NCBI GenBank assembly: GCA_027484445.1 | Contig: JAIXSY010000029.1 | Location: forward strand, 21,145 to 85,144 | Direction of reading: 5' to 3' | Length of the DNA stretch: 64,000 nt | Origin: Verrucomicrobiaceae bacterium | GTDB lineage: Bacteria; Verrucomicrobiota; Verrucomicrobiia; Verrucomicrobiales; Verrucomicrobiaceae | In this document: positions 37,105 through 45,788 of the stretch, piece by piece | Layout of the letters: each line of letters opens with the position of its first letter | Numbering within the stretch: the stretch's first letter is position 1 | Notes under the pieces: model-generated | Databases searched by the model: none | The model's input: the letters and a program-made list of their open reading frames with translations, nothing else | Told to the model about the DNA's origin: nothing | Program-made: the position numbers and the translations under genes

Positions 37105-38088
37105 ATGACCAACAATAACCTTGGAAGATTGCAACGGGTGGTCCTGCGCGACGTGTGGAGTTCGGAGGCTGGAAGCTTCACGCCATGGCTGGCCAGGGAG
37201 GAAAACCTGCAACTGCTCGGTGAGACCATCGGAATCGAACTCGAACTGGAGAAGACGGAAAAGGGCGTGGGTCCCTTCCGGGCGGACATTCTCTGCAAGG
37301 ATACAGCGACGGACCAATGGGTGCTGATCGAAAACCAGCTCGAACGCACCGATCACACGCATCTCGGCCAGTTGATCACCTACGCCGCCGGCCTCCAAGC
37401 GGTGACGGTGGTGTGGATTGCCGAGCGTTTCACAGACGAACACCGGGCGGCGCTCGACTGGTTGAATGAGCGCACAGACGACCAGATCAATGTCTTTGGC
37501 CTCGAAGTCGAGCTGTGGCGAATCGGCGATTCGCCCGTGGCTCCCAAGTTCAACGTCATCAGCCAACCGAACGACTGGACACGAACGGTGAAGCAGGCGG
37601 CGACCAGCGGGGAGGTGTCGGAGCATAAGCAACTGCAACAGCGGTTCTGGACAAGCTTTGCGGAGTTCATGGAGGAGCGGCAGAGTCCCCTGCGCTGCAC
37701 GAAACCCTCTCCCCGGCACTGGATGAGTCTTTCGCTCGGAAAGAGTGGCTTCAGCTTGTCAGCAGTGGTGTCGAGCTGGAACAGCGTGACCAATGCCAAG
37801 GGGCCTGAGATCCGTGCGGAACTGGTGCTGTCCCGCGAGAACTCCAAAAGTGACTTCGCCGCCTTGGAAGCGCGGAAGACCGAGTTCGAAGGTCAACTTG
37901 GCTTCCCGCTGATCTGGCACAATCCGGCCGAGAAGACCATGTGCCGCATCTTCACACGCAAGGACGCGGATTTCACCGATGAACTCCAGTGGGCCGGTCA
38001 GTTTGCGTGGCTCAAAGAAAGGCTGGAAACGCTGCATCGTGTCTTCGCACCCGTGGTTCGCTCCTTGAATGTCGGAGGCGGCGACTGA
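37105..38088 (+). CDS. DUF4268 domain-containing protein (PD-(D/E)XK-like)
   Basis: A 327-residue protein inside the type I RM operon, 3 nt after hsdS. The N-terminal half has a restriction-endonuclease-like pattern: GPFRADILCKDTATDQWVLI followed by ENQLERTDHTHLGQLITYAA (D...ENQ, resembling D-x(n)-(D/E)xK). The C-terminal half is DUF4268 (QQRFWTSFAEFMEER, AELVLSRENSKSDF, EDGQ-type FPLIWHNP). Proteins of this class are often found next to restriction or defence genes. Whether it cuts DNA or only binds is unknown; the lysine of the classic motif is replaced by glutamine. Confidence 0.8.
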   Translation: MTNNNLGRLQRVVLRDVWSSEAGSFTPWLAREENLQLLGETIGIELELEKTEKGVGPFRADILCKDTATDQWVLIENQLERTDHTHLGQLITYAAGLQAVTVVWIAERFTDEHRAALDWLNERTDDQINVFGLEVELWRIGDSPVAPKFNVISQPNDWTRTVKQAATSGEVSEHKQLQQRFWTSFAEFMEERQSPLRCTKPSPRHWMSLSLGKSGFSLSAVVSSWNSVTNAKGPEIRAELVLSRENSKSDFAALEARKTEFEGQLGFPLIWHNPAEKTMCRIFTRKDADFTDELQWAGQFAWLKERLETLHRVFAPVVRSLNVGGGD

Positions 38089-38105
38089 AGTATCATGGCT
38101 CGATC

Positions 38106-38558
38106 ATGATCCGCTACACCGAAGGCGACCTCCTCCGTGCCCCTGAACAGGCCATCACGAATGCCGTGAACACGGTGGGCGTGATGGGCAAGGGGCTGGC
38201 GTTGCAATTCAAGCAGCAGTTCCCGGAGAACTTCCGCGCCTACGCCGCCGCTTGTCGCGCTGGAGAGATGGTGGTGGGCCGGGTGCACCTGACGCGCCGT
38301 GAAGCGGTGACGGGGCCGCGCTGGATCATCAATTTCCCCACCAAGCAGGACTGGCGGCATCCCTCCAGGCTGGAATGGGTTGAGGCGGGCTTGCACGACC
38401 TGCACCGCGTCCTGCTGGCCGAAGGCATCGCGTCCATCGCTCTGCCCAAACTCGGCTGCGGCCTTGGCGGCCTGGACTGGGACACCGTGCGCCCGCTGAT
38501 CGAGTCCATCCTGGGTGATCTGGAGGGCGTGGAGGTGGTGGTGTATGCGGGGAGGTAG
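38106..38558 (+). CDS. macro-domain protein (DarG N-terminal-like)
   Basis: A 150-residue stand-alone macro domain, an ADP-ribose-binding or ADP-ribosyl-hydrolase fold. Motifs: GDLLRAPEQAITNAVNTVGV, MGKGLALQFKQQFP, INFPTKQDWRHPS and ALPKLGCGLGGLDW, the arrangement seen in the DarG antitoxin macro domain that removes ADP-ribose from DNA. No DarT toxin gene is adjacent, and the DarG C-terminal domain is missing. The start at 38106 gives the full domain. Its place in a restriction operon suggests protection of DNA from, or reversal of, ADP-ribosylation; this is inference. Confidence 0.85.
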   Translation: MIRYTEGDLLRAPEQAITNAVNTVGVMGKGLALQFKQQFPENFRAYAAACRAGEMVVGRVHLTRREAVTGPRWIINFPTKQDWRHPSRLEWVEAGLHDLHRVLLAEGIASIALPKLGCGLGGLDWDTVRPLIESILGDLEGVEVVVYAGR

Positions 38559-38570
38559 CAAAAGCCTGGG

Positions 38571-38599
38571 TTGACGGATTTGCGATTTTCCGCTTTTCT
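38571..38599 (+). promoter_or_regulatory. candidate internal promoter before the XRE-ImmA gene
   Basis: TTGACG (38571-38576), 17-nt spacer, TTTTCT (38594-38599). The ATG is at 38607, so the transcript would be nearly leaderless. The -10 match is weak, so confidence is low. Confidence 0.25.
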
Positions 38600-38606
38600 G
38601 TAACCC

Positions 38607-39707
38607 ATGGGGGACACAAACAGCAAACAACGCTTTGGCGAACGCCTGCGCCGGGCACGCCTGATGCGCGGCCTGACGCTGCGAGAGGTGGCGGATAAAC
38701 TGGCGGGGCTGGGCAGCCAGCTCTCCCACGCGGCGCTGCAAAAATACGAAAAGGGCCTGATGGGGCCGGATTCATCCGTGGTGCGGGCCTTGGCGCGGGT
38801 GTTTGACCTCGATGCCGGCTACTTCTTCCGCCAGAAGTCCGTGACGCTGGCGAGCATCGAGTTCCGCAAGCTGACCAAGTTTCCCGAGCGGGAGGTGAAC
38901 CGAGTGCGGGAGGCGGCTGCCGACTACTTTGAGCAGTATCTCCAGATCGAGGAGATCCTGGAGATCCGGGGTGCGGCGCTGCCCCGTGTGGATCTGGCTC
39001 ACCTGACGGTTGATGACGAGGAGACGCTGGGCCATGAGGCTGAGAAGGCCGCGGCGCTGATCCGGCAGAAATGGAAGCTGGGCGAGGACGCCCTGACGAA
39101 CGTGCACGAAATGCTGGAAGAGCATGGCATCAAAGTGACGGAGGTGAAGGCGGATGAAAGCTTCAATGGCTTCTCCGGCTGGGCCGATGCGGAAACGCCG
39201 GTCATCGTGCTGGCCGAATGGCTGAACACGGACCTGCCCCGCAAGCGCCTGACGGCCCTGCACGAGCTGGGTCATCTGGTGATGAAGCTGCCTGATGGTG
39301 TAAGCCACAAGCTCAAAGAAGCGCTATGCTATCGCTTTGCCGGGGCTCTGCTGCTGCCTGCGGCGGCGCTGCGGTCACGGGTGGGCGTGAAACGTCCGGA
39401 TGGCATCAGCCTGCGGGAGCGGATCGGCATCAAGGAGGACTGGGGCATCTCCATCGCCGCGCTGATGCGCCGCGCTGCCGACCTCAAGATCATCACCCCG
39501 AGCCAGCTCAAGTCCTTCTACTTTCAAAACAACAAGCATCGAAAGACGGAGCCGGGTCACTGGCCCGGCACCGAAAAGGCCAACCGCTACACGCAATTGG
39601 TCTATCGGGCTGCTGCCCAGGAGCTGATCACGCGGGCGAAGGCGGCGGAGTTTCTCGACGTGAGTCTGCGGGAGTTTGATCACCTCTTTGCATCGGAGGC
39701 ATCCTGA
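38607..39707 (+). CDS. XRE-family regulator with ImmA/IrrE metallopeptidase domain
   Basis: A 366-residue two-domain protein. Residues 8-70 are a Cro/CI helix-turn-helix (FGERLRRARLMRGLTLREVA, AALQKYEKGLMGPDSSVV). Residues about 150-285 are a zinc metallopeptidase with TALHELGHLVMKLPDG (HExxH as HELGH) and KEALCYRFAGALLLP. This architecture occurs in regulators that cleave or sense repressors and toxins and is frequent in COG2856 toxin-antitoxin pairs. The adjacent PIN-domain gene (17 nt downstream) completes such a pair. It may regulate the restriction operon or act as the antitoxin. Confidence 0.9.
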   Translation: MGDTNSKQRFGERLRRARLMRGLTLREVADKLAGLGSQLSHAALQKYEKGLMGPDSSVVRALARVFDLDAGYFFRQKSVTLASIEFRKLTKFPEREVNRVREAAADYFEQYLQIEEILEIRGAALPRVDLAHLTVDDEETLGHEAEKAAALIRQKWKLGEDALTNVHEMLEEHGIKVTEVKADESFNGFSGWADAETPVIVLAEWLNTDLPRKRLTALHELGHLVMKLPDGVSHKLKEALCYRFAGALLLPAAALRSRVGVKRPDGISLRERIGIKEDWGISIAALMRRAADLKIITPSQLKSFYFQNNKHRKTEPGHWPGTEKANRYTQLVYRAAAQELITRAKAAEFLDVSLREFDHLFASEAS

Positions 39708-39724
39708 AACCTTGAGCGCATGAC

Positions 39725-40228
39725 ATGAGAATCGCCGTCCAGGATGCCAATGTGCTGATCGACCTCGAATTGGCAGGCCTGTTTGATTTGTGGTTTCAGT
39801 TGGGCATCGAAACCCACACCACGGACCTGATCAAAGGCGAGCTGGAGGACGGCGGGCATGTGCAGGCGCTGGCCTATTTCAAAAGCGGTCAGGTGCGGGA
39901 GCATGGGCTGAGCTTTGACGAACTCGGCCAGGTGTCCGATCTCGAACGCGAAGTCGGCAGCAAGGCGAAGTTCAATGACTGCTCGGTGCTTTTCCTGGCG
40001 ATGAAGCTGGATGCCATGCTGATCTCTGGTGACAAAGCCCTCCGCAAAGCAGGCCGGGCACGCCACGTGGAAGTGCATGGCACTCTGTGGATCATGGACC
40101 AGCTCGTGGCTGAAAAAGTGATTTCTGGTGACATCGCCGCTGCCAAGCTGGAGCATTTGCTTTCACTGGAAAGGTATCTTCCCGCCGAGGAATGCCAGAT
40201 TCGCCTCAAGAAATGGAGACAATCCTGA
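39725..40228 (+). CDS. PIN-domain protein, likely toxin partner of the XRE-ImmA gene
   Basis: A 167-residue protein with the PIN nuclease acid pattern: IAVQDANVLIDLELAGLFDL (first aspartate), TTDLIKGELEDG (glutamate), KFNDCSVLFLAMKLDAMLIS (aspartate) and SGDKALRKAG (aspartate). PIN toxins are Mg-dependent RNases that cleave tRNA, rRNA or mRNA. It follows the XRE-ImmA gene by 17 nt and precedes hsdR by 20 nt. The pairing is typical of a toxin-antitoxin module, here embedded between hsdS and hsdR. Confidence 0.8.
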   Translation: MRIAVQDANVLIDLELAGLFDLWFQLGIETHTTDLIKGELEDGGHVQALAYFKSGQVREHGLSFDELGQVSDLEREVGSKAKFNDCSVLFLAMKLDAMLISGDKALRKAGRARHVEVHGTLWIMDQLVAEKVISGDIAAAKLEHLLSLERYLPAEECQIRLKKWRQS

Positions 40229-40248
40229 ATCACGGCTAAGCTGCCTGC

Positions 40249-42606
40249 ATGAACGAAGCCGAAACCCGCGCCGAGCTGATCGATCCCGCCCTGAAAGCGG
40301 CGGGCTGGGGCGTGGTGGAGGGCAGCCGCATCCGGCGGGAGTATCCGATCACGACGGGGCGGCTGGAAGGGCACGGCAAAAAGGGCAAAGCCCTGACCGC
40401 CGACTACATCCTCGAATACCGCAACACCAAGCTGGCCGTGAACGAGGCGAAGGCATGGGCCCTGCCACTGACCGAAGGCGCGGCCCAGGCGAAAAACTAC
40501 GCAGACAAGCTCTCCCTGCGCCACGCCTACTGCACGAACGGCCAAGGCATCTACGCCATCGACATGCTCACCGGCGAGGAAAAAGAAATCCCCGCCTACC
40601 CGACACCTGACGAACTCTGGGCGATGACCTTTGCCGAAGCCAACGCGTGGCGGGATCGCTTCGCGGCGGTGCCGTTTGAAGATCGCGGCGGGTTTTTCCA
40701 AGGGCGCTACTACCAGGACATCGCCATCGAGCGAGTATTGGAAGCCATCGCCGCAGGACGTGACCGCATCCTCCTGACGCTGGCGACGGGCACGGGGAAG
40801 ACCTTCATCGCCTTTCAGCTCGCGTGGAAGCTTTTCCAAAGCCGCTGGAACCGCAGCGGCGACCCGACTCGCAGGCCGCGCATTCTTTTCCTGGCGGATC
40901 GAAACATCCTGGCAAATCAAGCCTACAACGCCTTTTCCGCCTTCCCGGAAGATGCGCTGGTGCGGATCGAGCCGAGCGAGATCAAGAAGAAGGGCAAAGT
41001 GCCGAAGAACGGGAATCTGTTCTTCACCATCTTCCAGACGTTTTTGTCGGGACCGTTGGAGACGGCTTACTTTGGGGAATACCCGCCAGACTTTTTTGAC
41101 TTCATTGTCATCGACGAGTGCCATCGCGGCGGAGCCAATGATGAGAGCACTTGGCGGGATATTTTGAACTACTTCAGCCCGGCGGTGCAGCTCGGCCTCA
41201 CAGCCACGCCGAAGCGGCGGGACAACGTGGACACCTACGCTTACTTCGGTGAGCCAGTGTTTGTCTATTCGCTGAAGGAAGGCATCAACGATGGCTTCCT
41301 GACGCCTTTCCGCGTGAAGCAAATCAGCACCACGCTGGATGAATACACCTGGACGCCCGATGACGTGGTCCTGGAAGGCGAGGTCGAAGCCGGGAAGCTC
41401 TACGGAGAAAGCGACTTCAACAGAAAGCTGGAGATCCAAGCGCGGGAACGAAAGCGCGTGGAGATCTTCATGAGCCAGATCGACCAGACGCAGAAGACGC
41501 TGGTCTTTTGCGCCAGCCAGGAGCACGCGCTGCTGGTGCGGGACCTCATCAATCAGGTGAAGACCAGCAAGGACCCGAACTACTGCCACCGCGTGACCGC
41601 CAACGACGGCGCACTCGGCGAGCAATGGCTGCGCGACTTTCAAGACAACGAGAAGAGCATCCCGACCATCCTGACGACCTCGCAGAAGCTGAGCACCGGC
41701 GTGGATGCACGAAACATCCGCAACATCGTGCTCATGCGCCCGGTGAACTCGATGATCGAGTTCAAACAAATCATCGGCCGCGGCACGCGGCTCTTTGACG
41801 GGAAGGACTACTTCACGATCTACGACTTCGTGAAGGCTCACGAGCATTTCCACGACGAAGAATGGGACGGACCACCAGCCGAGCCGGAGAAGTGCAAGAC
41901 CTGCGGGCAGTATCCCTGCGCCTGTGGAGAGAAGCCGCCAAAATCCTGCGATGGCTGCGGGCAGGCTCCCTGCGTGTGTCCTTGCCCGGTGTGCGCCAAG
42001 CGCCCGTGCCAGTGTGAAGGCAAGAAGAAGGCCAAGGTGAAGCTCGCCGATGGCAAGGTGCGCAGCATCCAACACATGATGATGACGAGCTTCTGGCATC
42101 CCGATGGCACGCCGATGTCGTCGCAGCAGTTCCTGGACTTGCTCTTCGGCAAGCTGCCGGAGTTTTTCCAAAACGAAGACGAACTCCGCGCCCTGTGGAG
42201 CGAGCCGGACACGCGGAAGAAGCTGCTCGAAGGTCTCGCGGAGAAAGGTTTCGGCAAAGACCAGCTCGCCGAGATGCAAACCGTCATCGACGCCAAGAAC
42301 AGCGACCTCTTTGACGTGCTGGCCCATGTGGCCTACGCCCTGCCGCCGCTGACGCGAGAAGAACGCGCGGCCAAAGCGAAGGTGGAGATCAGCACGCACT
42401 TCAGCAGCAAGCAGCAGGTCTTCCTCGACTTCGTGCTCTCGCACTACATCAGCGTCGGCGTGGAGGAACTCGACCAGGAGAAACTCACGCCGCTTTTGAG
42501 GCTGCGGTATCACAACTCCATCGCTGACGCCGTGGCCGATCTCGGCAACGACGTGGGGCAGGCCTTCGCGGGCTTTCAGAAGTATCTGTATCAGGACGTG
42601 GCGTGA
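40249..42606 (+). CDS. hsdR: type I restriction enzyme HsdR (EcoEI-like) with Cys-rich insert
   Basis: Motor and nuclease subunit, 785 residues. N-terminal nuclease region RREYPITTGR, ADYILEYRNTKLAVNEAKAW (D...ExK). Helicase: LLTLATGTGKTFIAFQLAWK (motif I), FLADRNILANQ (Ia), FIVIDECHRGG (II), LGLTATPKR (III), QKLSTGVDARNI (V), IGRGTRLFDGKDYF (VI). Residues about 549-590 form an unusual insert with twelve cysteines in three CxxCxxxPCxC units. The C-terminus (MMMTSFWHPDGTPMSSQQFL onward) is the EcoEI-type R C-terminal domain. Its stop lies 10 bp from the convergent fdhA stop. Confidence 0.94.
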   Translation: MNEAETRAELIDPALKAAGWGVVEGSRIRREYPITTGRLEGHGKKGKALTADYILEYRNTKLAVNEAKAWALPLTEGAAQAKNYADKLSLRHAYCTNGQGIYAIDMLTGEEKEIPAYPTPDELWAMTFAEANAWRDRFAAVPFEDRGGFFQGRYYQDIAIERVLEAIAAGRDRILLTLATGTGKTFIAFQLAWKLFQSRWNRSGDPTRRPRILFLADRNILANQAYNAFSAFPEDALVRIEPSEIKKKGKVPKNGNLFFTIFQTFLSGPLETAYFGEYPPDFFDFIVIDECHRGGANDESTWRDILNYFSPAVQLGLTATPKRRDNVDTYAYFGEPVFVYSLKEGINDGFLTPFRVKQISTTLDEYTWTPDDVVLEGEVEAGKLYGESDFNRKLEIQARERKRVEIFMSQIDQTQKTLVFCASQEHALLVRDLINQVKTSKDPNYCHRVTANDGALGEQWLRDFQDNEKSIPTILTTSQKLSTGVDARNIRNIVLMRPVNSMIEFKQIIGRGTRLFDGKDYFTIYDFVKAHEHFHDEEWDGPPAEPEKCKTCGQYPCACGEKPPKSCDGCGQAPCVCPCPVCAKRPCQCEGKKKAKVKLADGKVRSIQHMMMTSFWHPDGTPMSSQQFLDLLFGKLPEFFQNEDELRALWSEPDTRKKLLEGLAEKGFGKDQLAEMQTVIDAKNSDLFDVLAHVAYALPPLTREERAAKAKVEISTHFSSKQQVFLDFVLSHYISVGVEELDQEKLTPLLRLRYHNSIADAVADLGNDVGQAFAGFQKYLYQDVA

Positions 42607-42616
42607 CCCAGGCGAT

Positions 42617-45376
42617 CTACCCCATCTCCATCATCCGCTTCTTCTTCGGCTTGCCGGCGCTGACGAATTCCACATCCGCAGCGACCACCTTGTATTCGGG
42701 GCAGAGGGTGTCGGCGTCGCAGCCTTGGCCGGTGACGTTGTTCACCATGGCTTCGGGGAAGTGGAAGGTGGTGTAGAGGATGCCGGGCTTCACTTCATCG
42801 GTGACGCGGGCTTCGAGCTCGACCTCGCCGCGGGCGCTGCTGAGGCGGACGCGGTCGCCGGTGCGGATGGATTTGCGCTGGGCGTCGGCGGGATTGATCG
42901 AGAGGTAGTCCTGCACGACGATCTCGCTGTTCCCGGTGCGGCGGGTCATGGTGCCGCAGTTGTAGTGCTCCAAAATGCGGCCGGTGGTGAGGATGAAGGG
43001 GAACTCAGCGCCGTTGGTCTTCAGCTCGGTGGACTCTTTCCAGTCGAAGTAATGAAAGTGGCCTTTCCCACGAGCGAATTGCTCCTGGTGCATGATCTGC
43101 GTGTCGATGCCACCTTCTTTGATGGGCCATTGCAGGCCTTGATCGCCGAGGTTTTCCCAGGTGGCGCCTTTGAAGAAGGGAACGATTTTCGCGATCTCAG
43201 CGAGCACACCATCGGGCGTGTAGTCGGCCTGCGGGAAGCCGAAGCGCTGCAGGACCTCGCACATGATCTGGCCATCGGGCTTGGTGCCTTCGAGGGGCTT
43301 CACGGCGGCGTTCACGCGCTGCACACGGCGTTCGGCATTGGTGAAGGTGCCGCTCTTTTCGAGGAAGGAGGACGCGGGGAGGATGACGTGCGCATACTTG
43401 GCCGTCTCGGTCATGAAAATCTCCTGCACGACGAGGAAATCGAGGCTTTCCATGGCGTGACGGACGTGATGCGCATCAGGATCGGTCTGCACGACGTCCT
43501 CGCCCATGAGCCAGAGGGCTTTCAATTTGCCCTCAATGGCGGCATCAAACATCTGCGGGATCTTCCAGCCGGGTTCGGTCGGCGTGGGAGTGCCGTAGAA
43601 GTCGCTGTAGCGTTTCTGCACCTCGAGATCGTTCATCTCAAAGTAGCCCGCGCCTTGATGCGGCTGGCAGCCCATGTCGGCAGCGCCTTGGACGTTGTTT
43701 TGACCACGCAGCGGATTCACGCCGACGCCGGGACGGCCGATGTTGCCGGTCATCATGGCGAGATTCGAAATGAGCATGACGGTCTTCGCACCTTGCTCGT
43801 GCTCGGTGACGCCGAGGCCGTGGAAGCTCATCGCGGCCTCCGCGCTGGCGTATTCGAGAGCGGCAGCGCGGACGGTTTCGAGCGGCACGCCGGTGATTTT
43901 TTCCAGTTCAGCCAAATCGAGGGCTTTGAGGCCTGTTTCGAACTCTTCCCAGTTTTCGCAGCGCTTGCGCACGAACTCGGTTTTCACCAAACCGGCATCG
44001 AGGATGCAGCGGGCGAACATGTTCAGTAGCGCGACGTTCGTGCCGGGGCGGAGCTGGAGGTGATGCTTCGCATACGGCACGAGCTCGATCTTGCGCGGGT
44101 CGATCACGATGAGCGGCGTGCCCTTCATGATGTGCTGCTTCAAACGAGCACCGGTGACGGGATGACCCTCGGTCGGATTCGCGCCGATGACCATGATACA
44201 GCGAGTGTGCTCGATGTCCTCGTAGCTGTTCGTGGCCGCGCCGGTGCCAAAGGACTTCTGCATGCCCCAGGCGGTCGGCGAATGGCAAACGCGGGCGCAG
44301 CAGTCGATGTTGTTCGTGCCCATCACATGGCGGATGAACTTCTGCATGAGGTAGTTTTCCTCGTTTGTGCAGCGTGCGGAGGAGATGCCAGCCACCGCAT
44401 TGCCGCCGTGCTCGTTTTTGATGCGGGTGAGGTTCGCCACGATGTGATCGTAAGCCTCGTCCCAAGTGCTTTCCTTGAAGCTGCCATCGCTCTGACGGAT
44501 GAGCGGCTTGCGCAGGCGGTCTTTGTGATTGTAGAACTTGAAGGCAAAACGGCCCTTAAGGCAGGTGTGCGCATGATTCACCTCCGCATCGACAGGTGCC
44601 TGGATGCTGAGCACCTCGTTGCCCTTCGTGGCGACGTTCAGATTGCAACCGACACCGCAGTAGGTGCACACGGTGCGAGTCTTCTTCGTGGCTTCGATGG
44701 ATTTGGAGAAGAAGACATCGCTGATGGCCGAGGTCGGGCAGGCCTGCGCACAGGCACCGCAGGAAACGCACTCCGAGTCCGCGAAGGACTGGTCGAGGCC
44801 CTTGATGATCTTCGCGTTGAAGCCGCGACCATGCATCGAGAGCACATGCTGGCCCTGAATTTCATCGCAAGCACGCACGCAGCGGGAGCAGTTGATGCAC
44901 TTCGACAACTCACTGGTCATGTAAGGGTGCGAATGGTCCTTCGCCCGGTCGAGATGATTCGCCCCCGCCGGATAACGCACGCCGCGAATGCCCACTTTGG
45001 CCGCCACGGTCTGGAGTTCGCAGTTTCCGCTCACCTCGCAGGTCAGGCAATCCAGCGGATGATCCGTCAGCACGAGCTCGACGATGTTTTTGCGCAAACG
45101 ACGCACTTTTTGGCTCTCCGTGTAAATGTGCATGCCTGGCGCAATCGGCGTGTGGCATGAGGCCACCACGCGACGCGGCCCATCGGCCTGCAAAGCGACC
45201 TCCACGCTGCAAACACGGCACGCGCCATACGGCTCGAGCTGCGGCGCATCACACAAGGTAGGCACAAAACCGCGCCCTTTGTGGCGGTCGATGAAATTGA
45301 GCAGCGTGTCGCCGGTTTCGAAACGATGCGGTTCGCCGTCGATGAACGCGGTGAGGGTGGAGAGATCCTGGACCAT
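42617..45376 (-). CDS. fdhA: formate dehydrogenase alpha subunit (molybdopterin, NAD-linked type)
   Basis: A 919-residue Mo/W-bis-MGD oxidoreductase. Residues 1-90 are a NuoG-like [2Fe-2S] domain (LCDAPQLEPYGACRVC). Residues about 95-150 hold the H-x3-C cluster region (DHPLDCLTCEVSGNCELQ); two ferredoxin motifs follow (CINCSRCVRACDE, CVSCGACAQACP), then CTYCGVGCNLN for the proximal cluster. The active-site ligand is cysteine in ARVCHSPT, not selenocysteine. The C-terminus is the MopB_CT domain (LTTGRILEHYNCGTMTRRTG). It oxidises formate to CO2 and passes electrons to NAD through beta and gamma subunits, none of which is in the window. Start: 45376 (MVQDLST). Confidence 0.93.
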   Translation of the reverse strand: MVQDLSTLTAFIDGEPHRFETGDTLLNFIDRHKGRGFVPTLCDAPQLEPYGACRVCSVEVALQADGPRRVVASCHTPIAPGMHIYTESQKVRRLRKNIVELVLTDHPLDCLTCEVSGNCELQTVAAKVGIRGVRYPAGANHLDRAKDHSHPYMTSELSKCINCSRCVRACDEIQGQHVLSMHGRGFNAKIIKGLDQSFADSECVSCGACAQACPTSAISDVFFSKSIEATKKTRTVCTYCGVGCNLNVATKGNEVLSIQAPVDAEVNHAHTCLKGRFAFKFYNHKDRLRKPLIRQSDGSFKESTWDEAYDHIVANLTRIKNEHGGNAVAGISSARCTNEENYLMQKFIRHVMGTNNIDCCARVCHSPTAWGMQKSFGTGAATNSYEDIEHTRCIMVIGANPTEGHPVTGARLKQHIMKGTPLIVIDPRKIELVPYAKHHLQLRPGTNVALLNMFARCILDAGLVKTEFVRKRCENWEEFETGLKALDLAELEKITGVPLETVRAAALEYASAEAAMSFHGLGVTEHEQGAKTVMLISNLAMMTGNIGRPGVGVNPLRGQNNVQGAADMGCQPHQGAGYFEMNDLEVQKRYSDFYGTPTPTEPGWKIPQMFDAAIEGKLKALWLMGEDVVQTDPDAHHVRHAMESLDFLVVQEIFMTETAKYAHVILPASSFLEKSGTFTNAERRVQRVNAAVKPLEGTKPDGQIMCEVLQRFGFPQADYTPDGVLAEIAKIVPFFKGATWENLGDQGLQWPIKEGGIDTQIMHQEQFARGKGHFHYFDWKESTELKTNGAEFPFILTTGRILEHYNCGTMTRRTGNSEIVVQDYLSINPADAQRKSIRTGDRVRLSSARGEVELEARVTDEVKPGILYTTFHFPEAMVNNVTGQGCDADTLCPEYKVVAADVEFVSAGKPKKKRMMEMG

Positions 45377-45788
45377 GGTTGGATTTGCCCACGAGGATTG
45401 TTTTTTCGTGAACAAGAGAAAAACTACTGAATTGGCGAAAAGATTGCACTCCTGAAAATGCAGAGGCTCAAGCTTGTGGCTCCATTTCAGGGGCCAAGCA
45501 CGCTTCCGTCTAGGGAGCCTGGAAGCCTAGAATTCAGCCCGAGGGCAGATTGGCCTACTCGGCAGGCTTTCCACACAGAGAGTGCAAAGGCAGCCTTTGC
45601 GGAAAGCAGGCACGTTTCACCTCACCTGAAGGGCGCAGATTTTTCTGGGTGAAATCACAAAATCGCTTTCGGTTTTCTCCGGCAACCTCCACCCCCCGGC
45701 GTTGACAAAACCTCTCGCCCCTCCTTTGTAGCGCCCCCTTTCCGGCTAGCCCGGATTTTTTTACCACCAGCCAGCACCTTACGCCCCT
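45377..45788. other. intergenic region between fdhA and the aspartate aminotransferase gene
   Basis: About 410 nt between divergent genes. No coding sequence recognised. TTGACA at 45702-45707 followed after 17 nt by TTTGTA (45725-45730) is a weak candidate promoter for the aminotransferase. Nothing else stands out. Confidence 0.5.

Noticed and set aside
39889..42513. 874-codon frame antisense to hsdR
   Set aside because: Shadow of hsdR. No domain motif; the hsdR frame carries all helicase motifs.
42725..44029. 434-codon frame antisense to fdhA
   Set aside because: Shadow of fdhA; low-complexity His/Ala/Gly-rich translation.
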